The notes under the pieces were generated by a model, which made no database searches, had not been told where the DNA came from, and saw nothing but the letters and a program-made list of their open reading frames with translations. From Streptomyces bauhiniae (GTDB taxonomy: Bacteria > Actinomycetota > Actinomycetes > Streptomycetales > Streptomycetaceae), in the NCBI RefSeq assembly GCF_004784475.1, contig NZ_SRRT01000001.1:682001-746000 (forward strand): a stretch of 64,000 nt of DNA, written 5' to 3'. Both the position numbers and the translations under genes were made by a program. Positions 17,778 to 27,365 of this stretch are shown piece by piece (the first letter of the stretch is position 1; each line of letters opens with the position of its first letter).

Positions 17778-20158
17778 TACTGGCAGGCCTCGCAGGACTC
17801 GGGGTTCTCAAGGGAGCAGGCGACGGCGTCGGGGTCGGCCGCCTGCTGGACGGGGATGGTCTTGGTCTCCTGGGCGCGGCCGGCCGCACGGGCGATCCGG
17901 GTCGCCGGGCGCGAACGCAGGTAGTACGTGGTCTTCAGACCCGACTTCCAGGCGTAGGAGTACATCGAGGAGAGCTTGCCGATGGTCGGCGTCTCCAGGA
18001 ACAGGTTCAGCGACTGCGCCTGGTCGAGGAACGGGGTACGGGCGGCGGCCATGTCGATCAGGCCGCGCTGCGGGATCTCCCACGCCGTGCGGTACAGGTT
18101 CCGCACGTCCTCGGGAATCCACGCGAAGCCCTGCACCGAGCCGTTGGCCTCGCGCAGCTCCTCCCGGGTGCGGGCGTCCCACACGCCGAGGTTCTTCAGC
18201 TCCTGCACGAGATACGCGTTGACCTGGAGGAACTCGCCCGACAGCGTCTCGCGCTTGAACAGGTTGGACACCTGCGGCTCGATGCACTCGTACACGCCCG
18301 CGATGGAGGCGATGGTGGCCGTCGGCGCGATCGCCAGCAGCAGCGAGTTGCGCATGCCGGTCTCGGCGATCCGGGCGCGCAGCGCGGCCCAGCGCTCCGG
18401 CCAGGTCAGCTCGACGCCGTAGTGGTCGGGGTGCAGCACGCCCTGGGCGGTACGGGTCTGCTCCCAGGCGGGGAGCGGGCCGTTGCGCTCGGCGAGGTCG
18501 GCGGACGCCTCGTAGGAGGCCAGCATGATGCGCTCGGCGATCTTCGTGGACAGCGCCTTCGCCTCGGGGGAGTCGAAGGGGATGCGCAGCTTGAAGAAGA
18601 CGTCCTGCAGGCCCATCGCGCCGAGGCCCACGGGGCGCCACTTGGCGTTGGAGCGGCCCGCCTGCTCGGTCGGGTAGAAGTTGATGTCCACGACCCGGTC
18701 GAGGAAGGTCACGGCGGTGCGGACGGTGTCGTCCAGCCGCTCCCAGTCGATGTCACCGTCCGCCACGAAGGCGCCCAGGTTCACCGAGCCGAGGTTGCAG
18801 ACCGCGGTCTCCCCGTCGTCGGTGACCTCCAGGATCTCCGTGCACAGGTTGGAGGAGTGGACCACGTTGCCCGGCAGCGCCGTCTGGTTGGCGGTGCGGT
18901 TGGCGGCGTCCTTGAAGGTCATCCAGCCGTTGCCGGTCTGCGCGAGGGTGCGCATCATGCGGCCGTACAGCTCGCGGGCCGGCATGGACTTCTTCGCCAG
19001 GCCCGCCTCCTCGGCCTTGCGGTAGGCCGCGTCGAACTCCGGGCCCCACAGGTCGACCAGCTCGGGCACGTCGGCCGGGGAGAACAGCGACCAGGGCTCG
19101 TCGGCGTTGACCCGGCGCATGAACTCGTCCGGAATCCAGTGCGCGAGGTTCAGGTTGTGCGTACGGCGCGCGTCCTCACCGGTGTTGTCGCGCAGCTCCA
19201 GGAACTCCTCGATGTCGGAGTGCCAGGTCTCCAGGTACACCGCGGCCGCGCCCTTGCGCCGGCCGCCCTGGTTCACCGCGGCCACCGAGGCGTCCAGCGT
19301 CTTCAGGAACGGGACGATGCCGTTGGAGTGCCCGTTGGTGCCCCGGATCAGCGAACCCCGGCTGCGGATGCGGGAGTACGAGAGGCCGATGCCGCCGGCG
19401 TGCTTCGAGAGGCGGGCGACCTGGTGGTAGCGGTCGTAGATCGAGTCCAGCTCGTCCAGCGGGGAGTCCAGCAGGTAGCAGGACGACATCTGGGGGTGCC
19501 GGGTACCGGAGTTGAACAGGGTGGGGGAGGACGGCAGGTAGTCCAGGCGGCTCATCAAGCCGTACAGCGCGGCCACTTCGTCCACGGCGGGGGCGCTGTC
19601 GTTCTCCGCCAGACCGCTCGCCACGCGCAGCATGAAGTGCTGGGGGGTCTCGATCACCTTGCGGGTGATGGGGTGGCGCAGCAGGTAGCGGCTGTGCAGG
19701 GTGCGCAGGCCGAAGTAGCCGAACCGGTCGTCGGCGCCGGTGTCGATCAGGGCGTCGAGGCGGGCGGCGTGCAGCGCCACGAAGTCGGCGGTGCGGTCGG
19801 CGACCAGGCCCTCGCGGTGGCCCACGGCCACCGACTCGGTGAAGCGGGTCACGCCCTGCGAGGCGGCCTCGGCGCGGATGGAGAGCGTGAGCAGCCGGGC
19901 GGCCAGCCGGGAGTACGCGGGGTCTTCCGAGATCAGACCGGCGGCGGCCTCGGTGGCCAGCTCGCGCAGCTCCGCCTCGTCGGCGCGCGCCGACCGGCCG
20001 CGCAGCGCGGCGGCCGCGACCCGGCCGGGGTCCGCGTCGGGGAGGTCGGCGGTCAGCTCGGTCAGGGTCCGCAGCAGCGCGGCACCGGGGCCGTCGTTCT
20101 CCACAGAAGCCTCGGTCGCCGGGGTGGCTGAAGCCGGATCGGCAGGCGCGATGGTCAC
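17777..20158 (-). CDS. nrdA: Class I ribonucleotide reductase, alpha (catalytic) subunit
   Basis: NrdA reduces ribonucleoside diphosphates. Of 793 residues, active-site motifs include SSNLCTEILE (Asn, Cys, Glu triad), the AVCNLGSVNLGAF redox-cysteine segment and RPVGLGAMGLQDVF. The tail SLENPESCEACQ carries the CxxC used for re-reduction. The GTG start was chosen because GAGGGAG lies ten bases upstream and because the longer frame reads into the riboswitch leader. The alanine-rich first 40 residues probably precede the ATP-cone. First gene of the nrdA-nrdB-nrdS set, presumably shut down by coenzyme B12 when a class II enzyme can work. Confidence 0.95.
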   Translation of the reverse strand: MTIAPADPASATPATEASVENDGPGAALLRTLTELTADLPDADPGRVAAAALRGRSARADEAELRELATEAAAGLISEDPAYSRLAARLLTLSIRAEAASQGVTRFTESVAVGHREGLVADRTADFVALHAARLDALIDTGADDRFGYFGLRTLHSRYLLRHPITRKVIETPQHFMLRVASGLAENDSAPAVDEVAALYGLMSRLDYLPSSPTLFNSGTRHPQMSSCYLLDSPLDELDSIYDRYHQVARLSKHAGGIGLSYSRIRSRGSLIRGTNGHSNGIVPFLKTLDASVAAVNQGGRRKGAAAVYLETWHSDIEEFLELRDNTGEDARRTHNLNLAHWIPDEFMRRVNADEPWSLFSPADVPELVDLWGPEFDAAYRKAEEAGLAKKSMPARELYGRMMRTLAQTGNGWMTFKDAANRTANQTALPGNVVHSSNLCTEILEVTDDGETAVCNLGSVNLGAFVADGDIDWERLDDTVRTAVTFLDRVVDINFYPTEQAGRSNAKWRPVGLGAMGLQDVFFKLRIPFDSPEAKALSTKIAERIMLASYEASADLAERNGPLPAWEQTRTAQGVLHPDHYGVELTWPERWAALRARIAETGMRNSLLLAIAPTATIASIAGVYECIEPQVSNLFKRETLSGEFLQVNAYLVQELKNLGVWDARTREELREANGSVQGFAWIPEDVRNLYRTAWEIPQRGLIDMAAARTPFLDQAQSLNLFLETPTIGKLSSMYSYAWKSGLKTTYYLRSRPATRIARAAGRAQETKTIPVQQAADPDAVACSLENPESCEACQ

Positions 20159-20289
20159 GTGGGGCTCTCCCTCGCTGGGCACGGGGGCCTGGCGGAGGGT
20201 AGGAGAGGGCACGAGCGCACACGGCGTCGCGTCCACCGGCCCACTCCACGAGGCCCGGACGTCTTCGAGCACCCGGACCGGACGGCCGG

Positions 20290-20402
20290 GCGCCGCTGTC
20301 GGCAGGTCCTCGGACTGACGCTGGCATGCACGAAGCACGCGAGTACACCGTTGCGGGACAGTTCCGGATTCGCACCGGATTCCCCTGCGACGACAGCGAG
20401 CA
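20290..20402 (-). ncRNA. Cobalamin (B12) riboswitch in the nrdA leader
   Basis: On the reverse strand the leader contains the conserved blocks GGGGAATCCGGTG, CGGAACTGTCCCGCAACGG and AGTCCGAGGACCTGCC, in the right order for a cobalamin aptamer. CGACAGC at its 3' end pairs with GCTGTCG near the 5' end, closing the structure. About 130 bases remain to the start codon for an expression platform. A B12 riboswitch on nrdABS is established in S. coelicolor. Confidence 0.93.
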
Positions 20403-20404
20403 CG

Positions 20405-20451
20405 AGCATACATCTAGTGCCGCCCTGTCACGTCACCCCCAGATGTTGTGT
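20405..20451 (-). promoter_or_regulatory. Two NrdR-box-like sites upstream of nrdA
   Basis: Reverse-strand ACACAACATCTGGGGG (20436-20451) and GCACTAGATGTATGCT (20405-20420) each match 10-11 of 16 positions of the NrdR consensus I recall (ACACWATATATWGTGT). Their centres are 31 bp apart, three helical turns, the usual tandem spacing. TATGCT at 20405-20410 may also be the -10 element, with GTGACA about 15 bases upstream. Confidence 0.7.
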
Positions 20452-20472
20452 CTGTTGTGTGTCCCGACGGCT

Positions 20473-20979
20473 TCAGAGGGTCAACTCGTAGGTGAGCAGG
20501 GCGAGGTCCAGGACGCCCGGCAGAGGGTTCCAGTCGCGGTGCGGGGTGCGGTGGAAACCGAGGCGTTCGTAGATGCGGTGGGCGGCGTGCATCGTGGGCT
20601 GCGTGGAGAGGACGAGGCCGGGGCAGCCCGCCAGGGCCCGTGCCCGGTCCGCACAGGTCCGTACGAGCGCCTCCCCGGCCCCCTGGCCCCGGCCGGCCCG
20701 TGCGACCGCCAGCATCCGGATCTCGGCCTCGCCCGGTCCCGCGATGTCGGCCATGGGTCCGCCGGCCGGGACGAAGGTGACCCCGCCCAGCAGGACGTCC
20801 CCGCGCACGGCCACCAGGATCTCCGCGTCCGCCGCCCGCCGGGCCACGTCCCGCAGCTCACCCAGATACGCGTCGCTCTCCCCGAAGTCCAGCAGGCCGT
20901 CCTGGAGGTACGCCTGCGCGGTGATCTCACCCAGGGCGGTGTACTCGGCCGGGTCGGCGGGTCTGATGACGAGGTCCAT
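20473..20979 (-). CDS. GNAT-family N-acetyltransferase
   Basis: A 168-residue single-domain GNAT protein. The acetyl-CoA site is VARAGRGQGAGEALVRTCAD (Q/RxxGxG/A type) at about residues 97-116. The C-terminal half has ALAGCPGLVLSTQPTMHAAHRIYERLGFHR, a standard motif B. ATG at 20979 opens MDLVIRPADPAEY, the normal first strand. The longer start seven codons upstream lacks support. Substrate unknown. It stands alone between nrd regulation and the symporter operon, tail-facing the nrdA promoter region. Confidence 0.85.
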   Translation of the reverse strand: MDLVIRPADPAEYTALGEITAQAYLQDGLLDFGESDAYLGELRDVARRAADAEILVAVRGDVLLGGVTFVPAGGPMADIAGPGEAEIRMLAVARAGRGQGAGEALVRTCADRARALAGCPGLVLSTQPTMHAAHRIYERLGFHRTPHRDWNPLPGVLDLALLTYELTL

Positions 20980-21005
20980 GCCCGGCAGTGTGGACGACAA
21001 CGCGA

Positions 21006-21040
21006 CGGGCCGCCGTCGCTTTTCGCGTGACGGCGGCCCG
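21006..21040. terminator. Terminator between symporter operon and GNAT gene
   Basis: CGGGCCGCCGTC at 21006-21017 pairs with GACGGCGGCCCG at 21029-21040 (12 perfect pairs, 11-base loop containing TTTT). It follows the reverse-strand symporter stop at 21061. Confidence 0.8.
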
Positions 21041-21060
21041 TGGCCGGAAGGCGGGAACTG

Positions 21061-22671
21061 CTAGTGGCTGGTGCCCGCTGTCGCCGGGGGGAGTTCGACC
21101 TCCACGCCGGGGTCGCCGGCGTCGGCGGTGTAGTCGGCGGGGGTGGTTTCGTCGATGCCGTCGGGGGCCTTCACGGCCTTGAGGACGAAGGTGAGGATCA
21201 CGGTGACGACGACGTTCAGGACGAAGGCCGTCAGGCCGATGTAGCCGATCTCACCGATGCCGGGGATCTCCTTGGCGGAGCCGCCGAAGTGCTTCTGGGT
21301 GGGGGAGGCGACGCCGTAGGCGGCGAGGGTGCCGTAGAGCATGCCGACCGCCCAGCCGGCCAGCAGGGCCCAGCGGTGGAACCAGCGGGTGAAGAGGCCG
21401 CCGACCAGGGCGGGGAAGGTCTGGAGAATCCAGATGCCGCCCAGGAGCTGGAAGTTGATGGCGACCGTCTTGTCCATGGTGAGGACGAAGACCAGCGCGC
21501 CCACCTTCACCAGCAGCGAGACCAGCTTGGAGACCTTGGTCTCCTGCTCGGGCGTCGCGTCGGGCTTGATGAAGTCCTTGTAGATGTTGCGGGTGAACAG
21601 ATTCGCGGCCGCGATCGACATGATCGCCGCCGGCACGAGCGCACCGATACCGATGGCGGCGAAGGCCACGCCCGCGAACCAGTCCGGGAACATGTCCTCG
21701 AACAACTGCGGGATGGCGAGCTGCCCGTTGGTCACCTTCACCCCGGCCGCGATGGCCATGAACCCCAGCAGGGCCAGCAGGCCCAGCATCAGGGAGTACA
21801 GCGGCAGGATCGTGGTGTTGCGCCGGATGACCTCGCGGCTCTTGGAGGAGAGCGTCGCGGTGATCGAGTGCGGGTACATGAACAGCGCGAGCGCCGAGCC
21901 CAACGCCAGCGTGGCGTACGTCCACTGGCCCGCCGGGGCCGGGACCAGGCCGCCCGCACCGGCGGCGGTGTACTTCTCGCCCGCCTTGGCGAAGATCTCG
22001 TCGAACCCGCCCAGCTTGATCGGGATGTAGATGATCGCCACCGCGATGACGATGTAGATCAGCGTGTCCTTCACGAACGCGATCATCGCGGGCGCCCGCA
22101 GACCCGAGGAGTACGTGTACGCGGCCAGCACGCCGAACGCGATCAGCAGCGGCAGGTCCTTCACGAACCAGTTGGTGTCCTCACCGCCGCCCACGCCCAT
22201 CACGTCCAGCACCGCCTGGATGCCGACCAGTTGGAGCGCGATGTACGGCATGGTCGCCAGGATGCCGGTGACCGCCACCGCCAGCGAGAGCCCCTTGGAC
22301 CCGAACCGCCCGCGCACGAAGTCGGAGGTGGTGACGTACCCGTGCCGGTGCGAGACCGACCACAGCCGGGGCAGGAAGGTGAAGATCAGCGGGTACACCA
22401 GGATCGTGTACGGCACCGCGAAGAACCCGGACGCGCCGGCCGCGTAGATCGCCGCCGGCACCGCGACGAAGGTGTACGCCGTGTACAGGTCGCCGCCGAG
22501 CAGGAACCAGGTGATCCAGGTGCCGAACGACCGGCCGCCCAGGCCCCATTCGTCCAGCGAGTGCTCGTTCTCGGCCTTGCGCCAGCGCGAGGCGAGGAAC
22601 CCCAGGACCGTGACCGCGAGGAAGAAGAAGACGAAGACGCCGAGCGCCACGCCGTTGACGCCGTCCTTCAC
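21061..22671 (-). CDS. mctP: Sodium:solute symporter, MctP-type monocarboxylate transporter
   Basis: A 536-residue integral membrane protein with about 13 hydrophobic segments, as in the SSS family. The early WGLGGRSFGTWITWFLLGGD, YVTTSDFVRGRFGSKG and ALFMYPHSITATLSSKS segments resemble MctP, which takes up lactate, pyruvate and similar acids. It starts with GTG in a GTGA overlap with the DUF3311 gene, the usual partner of this transporter type, so the two form one operon. The exact substrate is inferred from family only. Confidence 0.85.
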   Translation of the reverse strand: MKDGVNGVALGVFVFFFLAVTVLGFLASRWRKAENEHSLDEWGLGGRSFGTWITWFLLGGDLYTAYTFVAVPAAIYAAGASGFFAVPYTILVYPLIFTFLPRLWSVSHRHGYVTTSDFVRGRFGSKGLSLAVAVTGILATMPYIALQLVGIQAVLDVMGVGGGEDTNWFVKDLPLLIAFGVLAAYTYSSGLRAPAMIAFVKDTLIYIVIAVAIIYIPIKLGGFDEIFAKAGEKYTAAGAGGLVPAPAGQWTYATLALGSALALFMYPHSITATLSSKSREVIRRNTTILPLYSLMLGLLALLGFMAIAAGVKVTNGQLAIPQLFEDMFPDWFAGVAFAAIGIGALVPAAIMSIAAANLFTRNIYKDFIKPDATPEQETKVSKLVSLLVKVGALVFVLTMDKTVAINFQLLGGIWILQTFPALVGGLFTRWFHRWALLAGWAVGMLYGTLAAYGVASPTQKHFGGSAKEIPGIGEIGYIGLTAFVLNVVVTVILTFVLKAVKAPDGIDETTPADYTADAGDPGVEVELPPATAGTSH

Positions 22672-22931
22672 TGGGAGACACCCCCGCTCCGGGCCTTGCG
22701 GGAGCGCTGGTCACGCTGCCAGAGCTGGTACGCGGTCATGGTGAGCGACGTGGAGACCAGCACCCACAGCATCTGGTACCAGTAGAAGAACGGGATGCCG
22801 ATGAACGTCGGGTCCACCTTGGAGAACGAACCCACCCACAGCATCGCCACGAACGGCGCCACGAGACACAGCCCGATGACCACTCGGACCGGTGTCACCA
22901 CCGGTTGCCTCACTTCAGAATCTTCGGGCAT
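22668..22931 (-). CDS. DUF3311 small membrane protein, symporter partner
   Basis: An 87-residue protein with two hydrophobic helices (VVIGLCLVAPFVAMLWVGS and FYWYQMLWVLVSTSLTMTAY) separated by a short GIPFFYW loop, characteristic of DUF3311. It is encoded directly upstream of and overlapping mctP, as is common for sodium:solute symporters, and may be an accessory subunit. ATG at 22931 has GGAG seven bases upstream and was preferred to a GTG nine codons earlier. A reverse-strand TAGATT at 22974-22979 is a possible -10 with TTCCGC 17 bases upstream. Confidence 0.82.
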   Translation of the reverse strand: MPEDSEVRQPVVTPVRVVIGLCLVAPFVAMLWVGSFSKVDPTFIGIPFFYWYQMLWVLVSTSLTMTAYQLWQRDQRSRKARSGGVSQ

Positions 22932-23072
22932 GCCGGACTCCGTCCCCTCGTTGATCACGCGTAATGCGCACGCAATCTAGGTGACGGCACGGCGGAGCGG
23001 AAGCCCTCGTCCGGGTATCGATATGGCGATGTGAGCTGGTGGGGCCCCGAGAAGCGGGAGAAACGGAGCCGG

Positions 23073-23907
<835 letters not shown>

Positions 23908-24025
23908 CGTGCCCGGCGGGTCAGTGGTCCACCGGAACTGGGCCGTCCGAACTGTCTGTTGCGCAATGAAAGGTCCCTGCATATCTCGGTCGCGTCACGG
24001 ACGCCCGGAGCCCACCTGAACACCC

Positions 24026-24088
24026 TTGACAGCCCTTTTGGTCTGGGCCAAGCTCCCCGTGCTGGTCTACACCATTGGTCCAGTCCCG
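24026..24088 (+). promoter_or_regulatory. dasA promoter with dre sites
   Basis: TTGACA at 24026-24031 is a good -35. CAAGCT at 24049-24054 is a weak -10 at 17-base spacing. GCTGGTCTACACCATT (24061-24076) matches the dre consensus at 13 of 16 positions just downstream of the predicted start. TTTGGTCTGGGCCAAG (24037-24052) between the promoter boxes is a weaker dyad, and TTGGTCCAGTCC follows at 24075. Confidence 0.75.
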
Positions 24089-24166
24089 GCTCCGAGGGCG
24101 GTACGACGCGCAAGTGTGACACCGCGGGGAGGCAGGGGGGTTGTGGGCATCCCTGAGGAGGATGGC

Positions 24167-25441
24167 GTGAAGCGCAGACTGATAGCCGCGATCGGCGTCG
24201 CGGGCATGATCGTCTCCATCGCCGCGTGCGGCAGCGACGACGGCGAGGGCAAGGGGGGCGACAGTGACGCGCTGACCGTCTGGCTCACCGTCGACGCGCA
24301 GAACAACTGGCCGAACCTGGTCAAGGCCGCCGACGCCGCGGTGGTGAAGAAGCACCCGGGCCTGAAGATCAAGCACGAGTACTACGGCTGGCCGGACAAG
24401 AACACCAAGCTGGACGCCGTCCTCGCCACCGACAAGGCCCCCGACGTGGTCGAGATGGGCAACACCGAGATGCTCGGCTACATGGTGAAGGGCGCCTTCG
24501 CCCCCCTGGAGCCCGGCAAGTTCGAGAACTCGGACGCCTGGCTGGACGGCCTGAAGGCATCGGTCACCTACGACGGCAAGACCTACGGCGTGCCGTACTA
24601 CGCCGGTGGCCGCGTCGCCAACTGGCGCAAGGACGTTGCCGCTTCGGTCGGTGTCAAGACCCCGCCGAAGACCTACGCCGAGCTGACCTCCGCCCTGGAC
24701 AAGATCCAGAAGAAGGAGGGCGACAAGTTCAACGCCTGGTACCAGCCCACCCGTGACTGGTACGCGGCCATGTCCTTCGTCTACGACGCGGGCGGCGCCA
24801 TCGCCAAGGAGGAGGGCGGCCAGTGGAAGGCGTCCCTCTCCTCCCCGGAGTCGGTCAAGGGCCTCACCGCCTACAAGCAGGTCCTCGACAAGTACATGCA
24901 CGGCGACAAGACCAAGGACGAGTCCGACCGTTACCTCGTGTACGGCCAGGGCAAGTCGGCCATGATCTTCGGCGCGGCCTGGGAGGGCGCGACCTCCGCC
25001 GACCCGAAGAACGACAAGACCGGCAAGCTCAAGGACAACCTCGAGAACTTCGTGATGCCCGGTCCGTCCGGCAAGAACATGCCGGTGTTCCTGGGCGGTT
25101 CCGACCTCGCCGTGCCGGTGAAGTCCCACAACCAGGACATCGCCGCCGAGTGGATCAACGCCTTCACCGGTCCCGAGGGCCAGAAGGGCCTGATCGCCAA
25201 GGGCAACCTGCCCAACAACAAGACCGACCTCGCCACCCTGAAGAACGACCCGGCGACCGCCGTGCCGGCCACTGCGGCCGAGTCCAACTGGTTCGTGCCG
25301 ATGGCGCCGGGCTGGGGCCAGGTCGAGAAGGCGCAGGTCCTGCAGACCATGCTCCAGCAGATCGGCACCGGCAAGAAGTCGGTCCAGGACGCCGCCAAGG
25401 AGGCGGACGCCGCGATCGACAAGGTCATCAACACCAAGTGA
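24167..25441 (+). CDS. dasA: Chitobiose ABC transporter, substrate-binding lipoprotein DasA
   Basis: DasA binds N,N'-diacetylchitobiose outside the membrane for uptake. The signal peptide is short and basic (MKRRLIAAIGVAGM) with lipobox SIAAC, placing the lipidated Cys at residue 21. The rest is a family-1 solute-binding fold (LTVWLTVDAQNNWPNL, DVVEMGNTEML, GGSDLAVPVKS). 424 residues. GTG at 24167 has GAGGAGG six bases upstream, and a 47-residue upstream extension is noise. A hairpin separates it from dasB, so DasA may be made in excess of the permeases. Confidence 0.95.
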   Translation: MKRRLIAAIGVAGMIVSIAACGSDDGEGKGGDSDALTVWLTVDAQNNWPNLVKAADAAVVKKHPGLKIKHEYYGWPDKNTKLDAVLATDKAPDVVEMGNTEMLGYMVKGAFAPLEPGKFENSDAWLDGLKASVTYDGKTYGVPYYAGGRVANWRKDVAASVGVKTPPKTYAELTSALDKIQKKEGDKFNAWYQPTRDWYAAMSFVYDAGGAIAKEEGGQWKASLSSPESVKGLTAYKQVLDKYMHGDKTKDESDRYLVYGQGKSAMIFGAAWEGATSADPKNDKTGKLKDNLENFVMPGPSGKNMPVFLGGSDLAVPVKSHNQDIAAEWINAFTGPEGQKGLIAKGNLPNNKTDLATLKNDPATAVPATAAESNWFVPMAPGWGQVEKAQVLQTMLQQIGTGKKSVQDAAKEADAAIDKVINTK

Positions 25442-25450
25442 CCCCGGTGC

Positions 25451-25479
25451 GCCGCGCGGGCCGTAAAAGCCCGCGCGGC
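25451..25479 (+). terminator. Intercistronic hairpin dasA-dasB
   Basis: GCCGCGCGGGC (25451-25461) pairs perfectly with GCCCGCGCGGC (25469-25479) around CGTAAAA. Placed ten bases after dasA, it may partly terminate transcription or protect the dasA message, giving more binding protein than permease. This is inference. Confidence 0.6.
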
Positions 25480-25527
25480 GCCCGCCGTACCGCTCGCACA
25501 GGTTTTAAGGGATCGCCGAGGAGCGCG

Positions 25528-26517
25528 ATGAGTGCCGCAGACACGACCACGCCTGCAAAGGTGCCGCCGCAGCGGCAGGCGCCCCCGCCCGGCCCGCCGC
25601 CCCGGCCCCGCCGCCCGGCCTCCGCCAAGGGCGGCGCCACCACTCCCTGGCTGCTCCTCGCGCCCTGTCTGCTGATCCTCGCCGGTGTCATGGGCTACCC
25701 CCTGGTCCGGCTGGTCACCCTGTCGTTCCAGAAGTTCGGCCAGTCCCAGCTCTGGGGCTTCCAGGAGCCGGAATCGGTCGGCTTCGCCAACTTCTCCAAG
25801 GTGCTGAGCGACTCCGACTTCTGGCAGGTCGTGCTGCGCACCATCGGCTTCACCGCCGGCGCCGTCGTCTTCACGATGGTCATCGGCATGCTGATCGCCC
25901 TGCTGCTCCAGCGGGTCTCCGGCTGGGTGAAGACCCTCATCAACATCGCGCTGGTGGCGAGCTGGGGCATGCCCGTCATCGTCGCCACCACGGTCTTCAA
26001 GTGGCTCTTCGACGCCGACTACGGCATCCTCAACGCCCTCATCAGCAAGCTGCCCGGCGTCGACCTGATCGGCCACAACTGGTTCGCCAGCGGCCCCGAG
26101 GGCCTCGCGGTGATCATGCTGCTGGTGGTCTGGGGCGCGGTGCCCTTCGTGGTCATCACCCTCAGCGCCGGACTCACCCAGGTTCCCGCCGAGCTGGAGG
26201 AGGCCGCCCGGCTGGACGGCGCCGGCTCCTGGGGCGTCTTCCGGTACGTCACCCTGCCGGTGCTCAAGCCGGTGATCGTCATGCTGACGACCCTCTCGGT
26301 CATCTGGGACATGGGCGTCTTCCCGCAGGTCTTCGTGATGCGCAACGGCCACCCCGAGGCCCAGTTCCAGCTCCTCACCACCTACTCCTACGACCGCGCC
26401 TTCGTGGTCAACGACTACGCCCAGGGCTCCGCCATCGCCCTCATCACCGTGGTGCTGCTGCTCGGCGTCGTCGCCGTCTACATGCGCCAGATGCTCAAGA
26501 TCGGAGAGGTCGAGTGA
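25528..26517 (+). CDS. dasB: Chitobiose ABC transporter permease DasB
   Basis: A 329-residue inner-membrane permease of the MalF type. After a proline-rich N-terminal tail (residues 9-35) come six hydrophobic segments. The EAA loop that docks the ATPase reads ELEEAARLDGAGSWGVFRYVTLP, near residue 230. GAGGAG lies four bases before the ATG. The stop overlaps the dasC start. No ATPase gene is present in this cluster. In Streptomyces the shared ATPase MsiK, encoded elsewhere, serves such importers. Confidence 0.93.
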   Translation: MSAADTTTPAKVPPQRQAPPPGPPPRPRRPASAKGGATTPWLLLAPCLLILAGVMGYPLVRLVTLSFQKFGQSQLWGFQEPESVGFANFSKVLSDSDFWQVVLRTIGFTAGAVVFTMVIGMLIALLLQRVSGWVKTLINIALVASWGMPVIVATTVFKWLFDADYGILNALISKLPGVDLIGHNWFASGPEGLAVIMLLVVWGAVPFVVITLSAGLTQVPAELEEAARLDGAGSWGVFRYVTLPVLKPVIVMLTTLSVIWDMGVFPQVFVMRNGHPEAQFQLLTTYSYDRAFVVNDYAQGSAIALITVVLLLGVVAVYMRQMLKIGEVE

Positions 26518-27356
26518 CCAGCACGGCTTCCCCCGCCCGCCGGACCTCCAAGGCCGGCTGGAACATCCTCGGCCTCCTCGTCGCCGCCACCGCGGGCTTC
26601 CCCGTCTACTGGATGCTCAACACCGCGATCAAGCCGGCCAAGGACGCCATCGACCCCGACCCGAGCCTGCTGCCCACCGGGTTCACCCTGGACAACTTCA
26701 GCCGGGCCTTCGACATCGCCGACTTCTGGGGGCCGGTCGGCCGCAGCCTGGTCGTCTCGCTGTCCGTGGTCCTCATCGGCGTGATCGTCGGCATGCTCGC
26801 CGCGCTCGCCATCTCCCGGTTCGCCTTCCGGGGCCGGAAGATCGTGATCGTCGGCATCCTCGCGGTGCAGATGGTCCCGCTCGTCGCCATGATCATCCCG
26901 GTCTTCCTGCTGCTGAACGACCTGCATCAGTACGACAAGCTCACCGGCCTGATCATCACCTATCTGACCTTCATCCTGCCGTTCACGGTGTGGACCCTGC
27001 GCGGCTTCATCGTCAACATCCCGCGCGAGCTGGAGGAGGCGGCCATGGTCGACGGCTGCTCCCGCACCGGCGCCTTCATCCGCGTGGTCTTCCCGCTGCT
27101 CGCCCCCGGCATGGTCGCCACCTCGGTCTACGGCTTCATCCAGGCGTGGAACGAGTACCTCTACGCCCTGATGCTGCTCAGCCAGGAGAACCAGACGGCC
27201 ACCGTCTGGCTCGGCAACTTCACCACCAAGCACGGCACCGAATACGCCCCGATGATGGCCGGCGCCACCATGATGGCCGTGCCGATCGTCGTGCTGTTCC
27301 TCCTCGTCCAGCGCAAGATGGCCGCGGGGCTGACCGCGGGCGCCGTGAAGGGATAA
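26514..27356 (+). CDS. dasC: Chitobiose ABC transporter permease DasC
   Basis: A 280-residue MalG-type permease with six membrane helices. The EAA loop is ELEEAAMVDGCSRTGAFIRVVFP near residue 180, followed by the AWNEYLYAL segment usual in this family. The GTG start is in a GTGA overlap with dasB, coupling the two permeases one to one. The C-terminus RKMAAGLTAGAVKG is the conserved end of sugar MalG homologues. It is followed nine bases later by dasD. Confidence 0.93.
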   Translation: MTSTASPARRTSKAGWNILGLLVAATAGFPVYWMLNTAIKPAKDAIDPDPSLLPTGFTLDNFSRAFDIADFWGPVGRSLVVSLSVVLIGVIVGMLAALAISRFAFRGRKIVIVGILAVQMVPLVAMIIPVFLLLNDLHQYDKLTGLIITYLTFILPFTVWTLRGFIVNIPRELEEAAMVDGCSRTGAFIRVVFPLLAPGMVATSVYGFIQAWNEYLYALMLLSQENQTATVWLGNFTTKHGTEYAPMMAGATMMAVPIVVLFLLVQRKMAAGLTAGAVKG

Positions 27357-27365
27357 CGCCACCCG

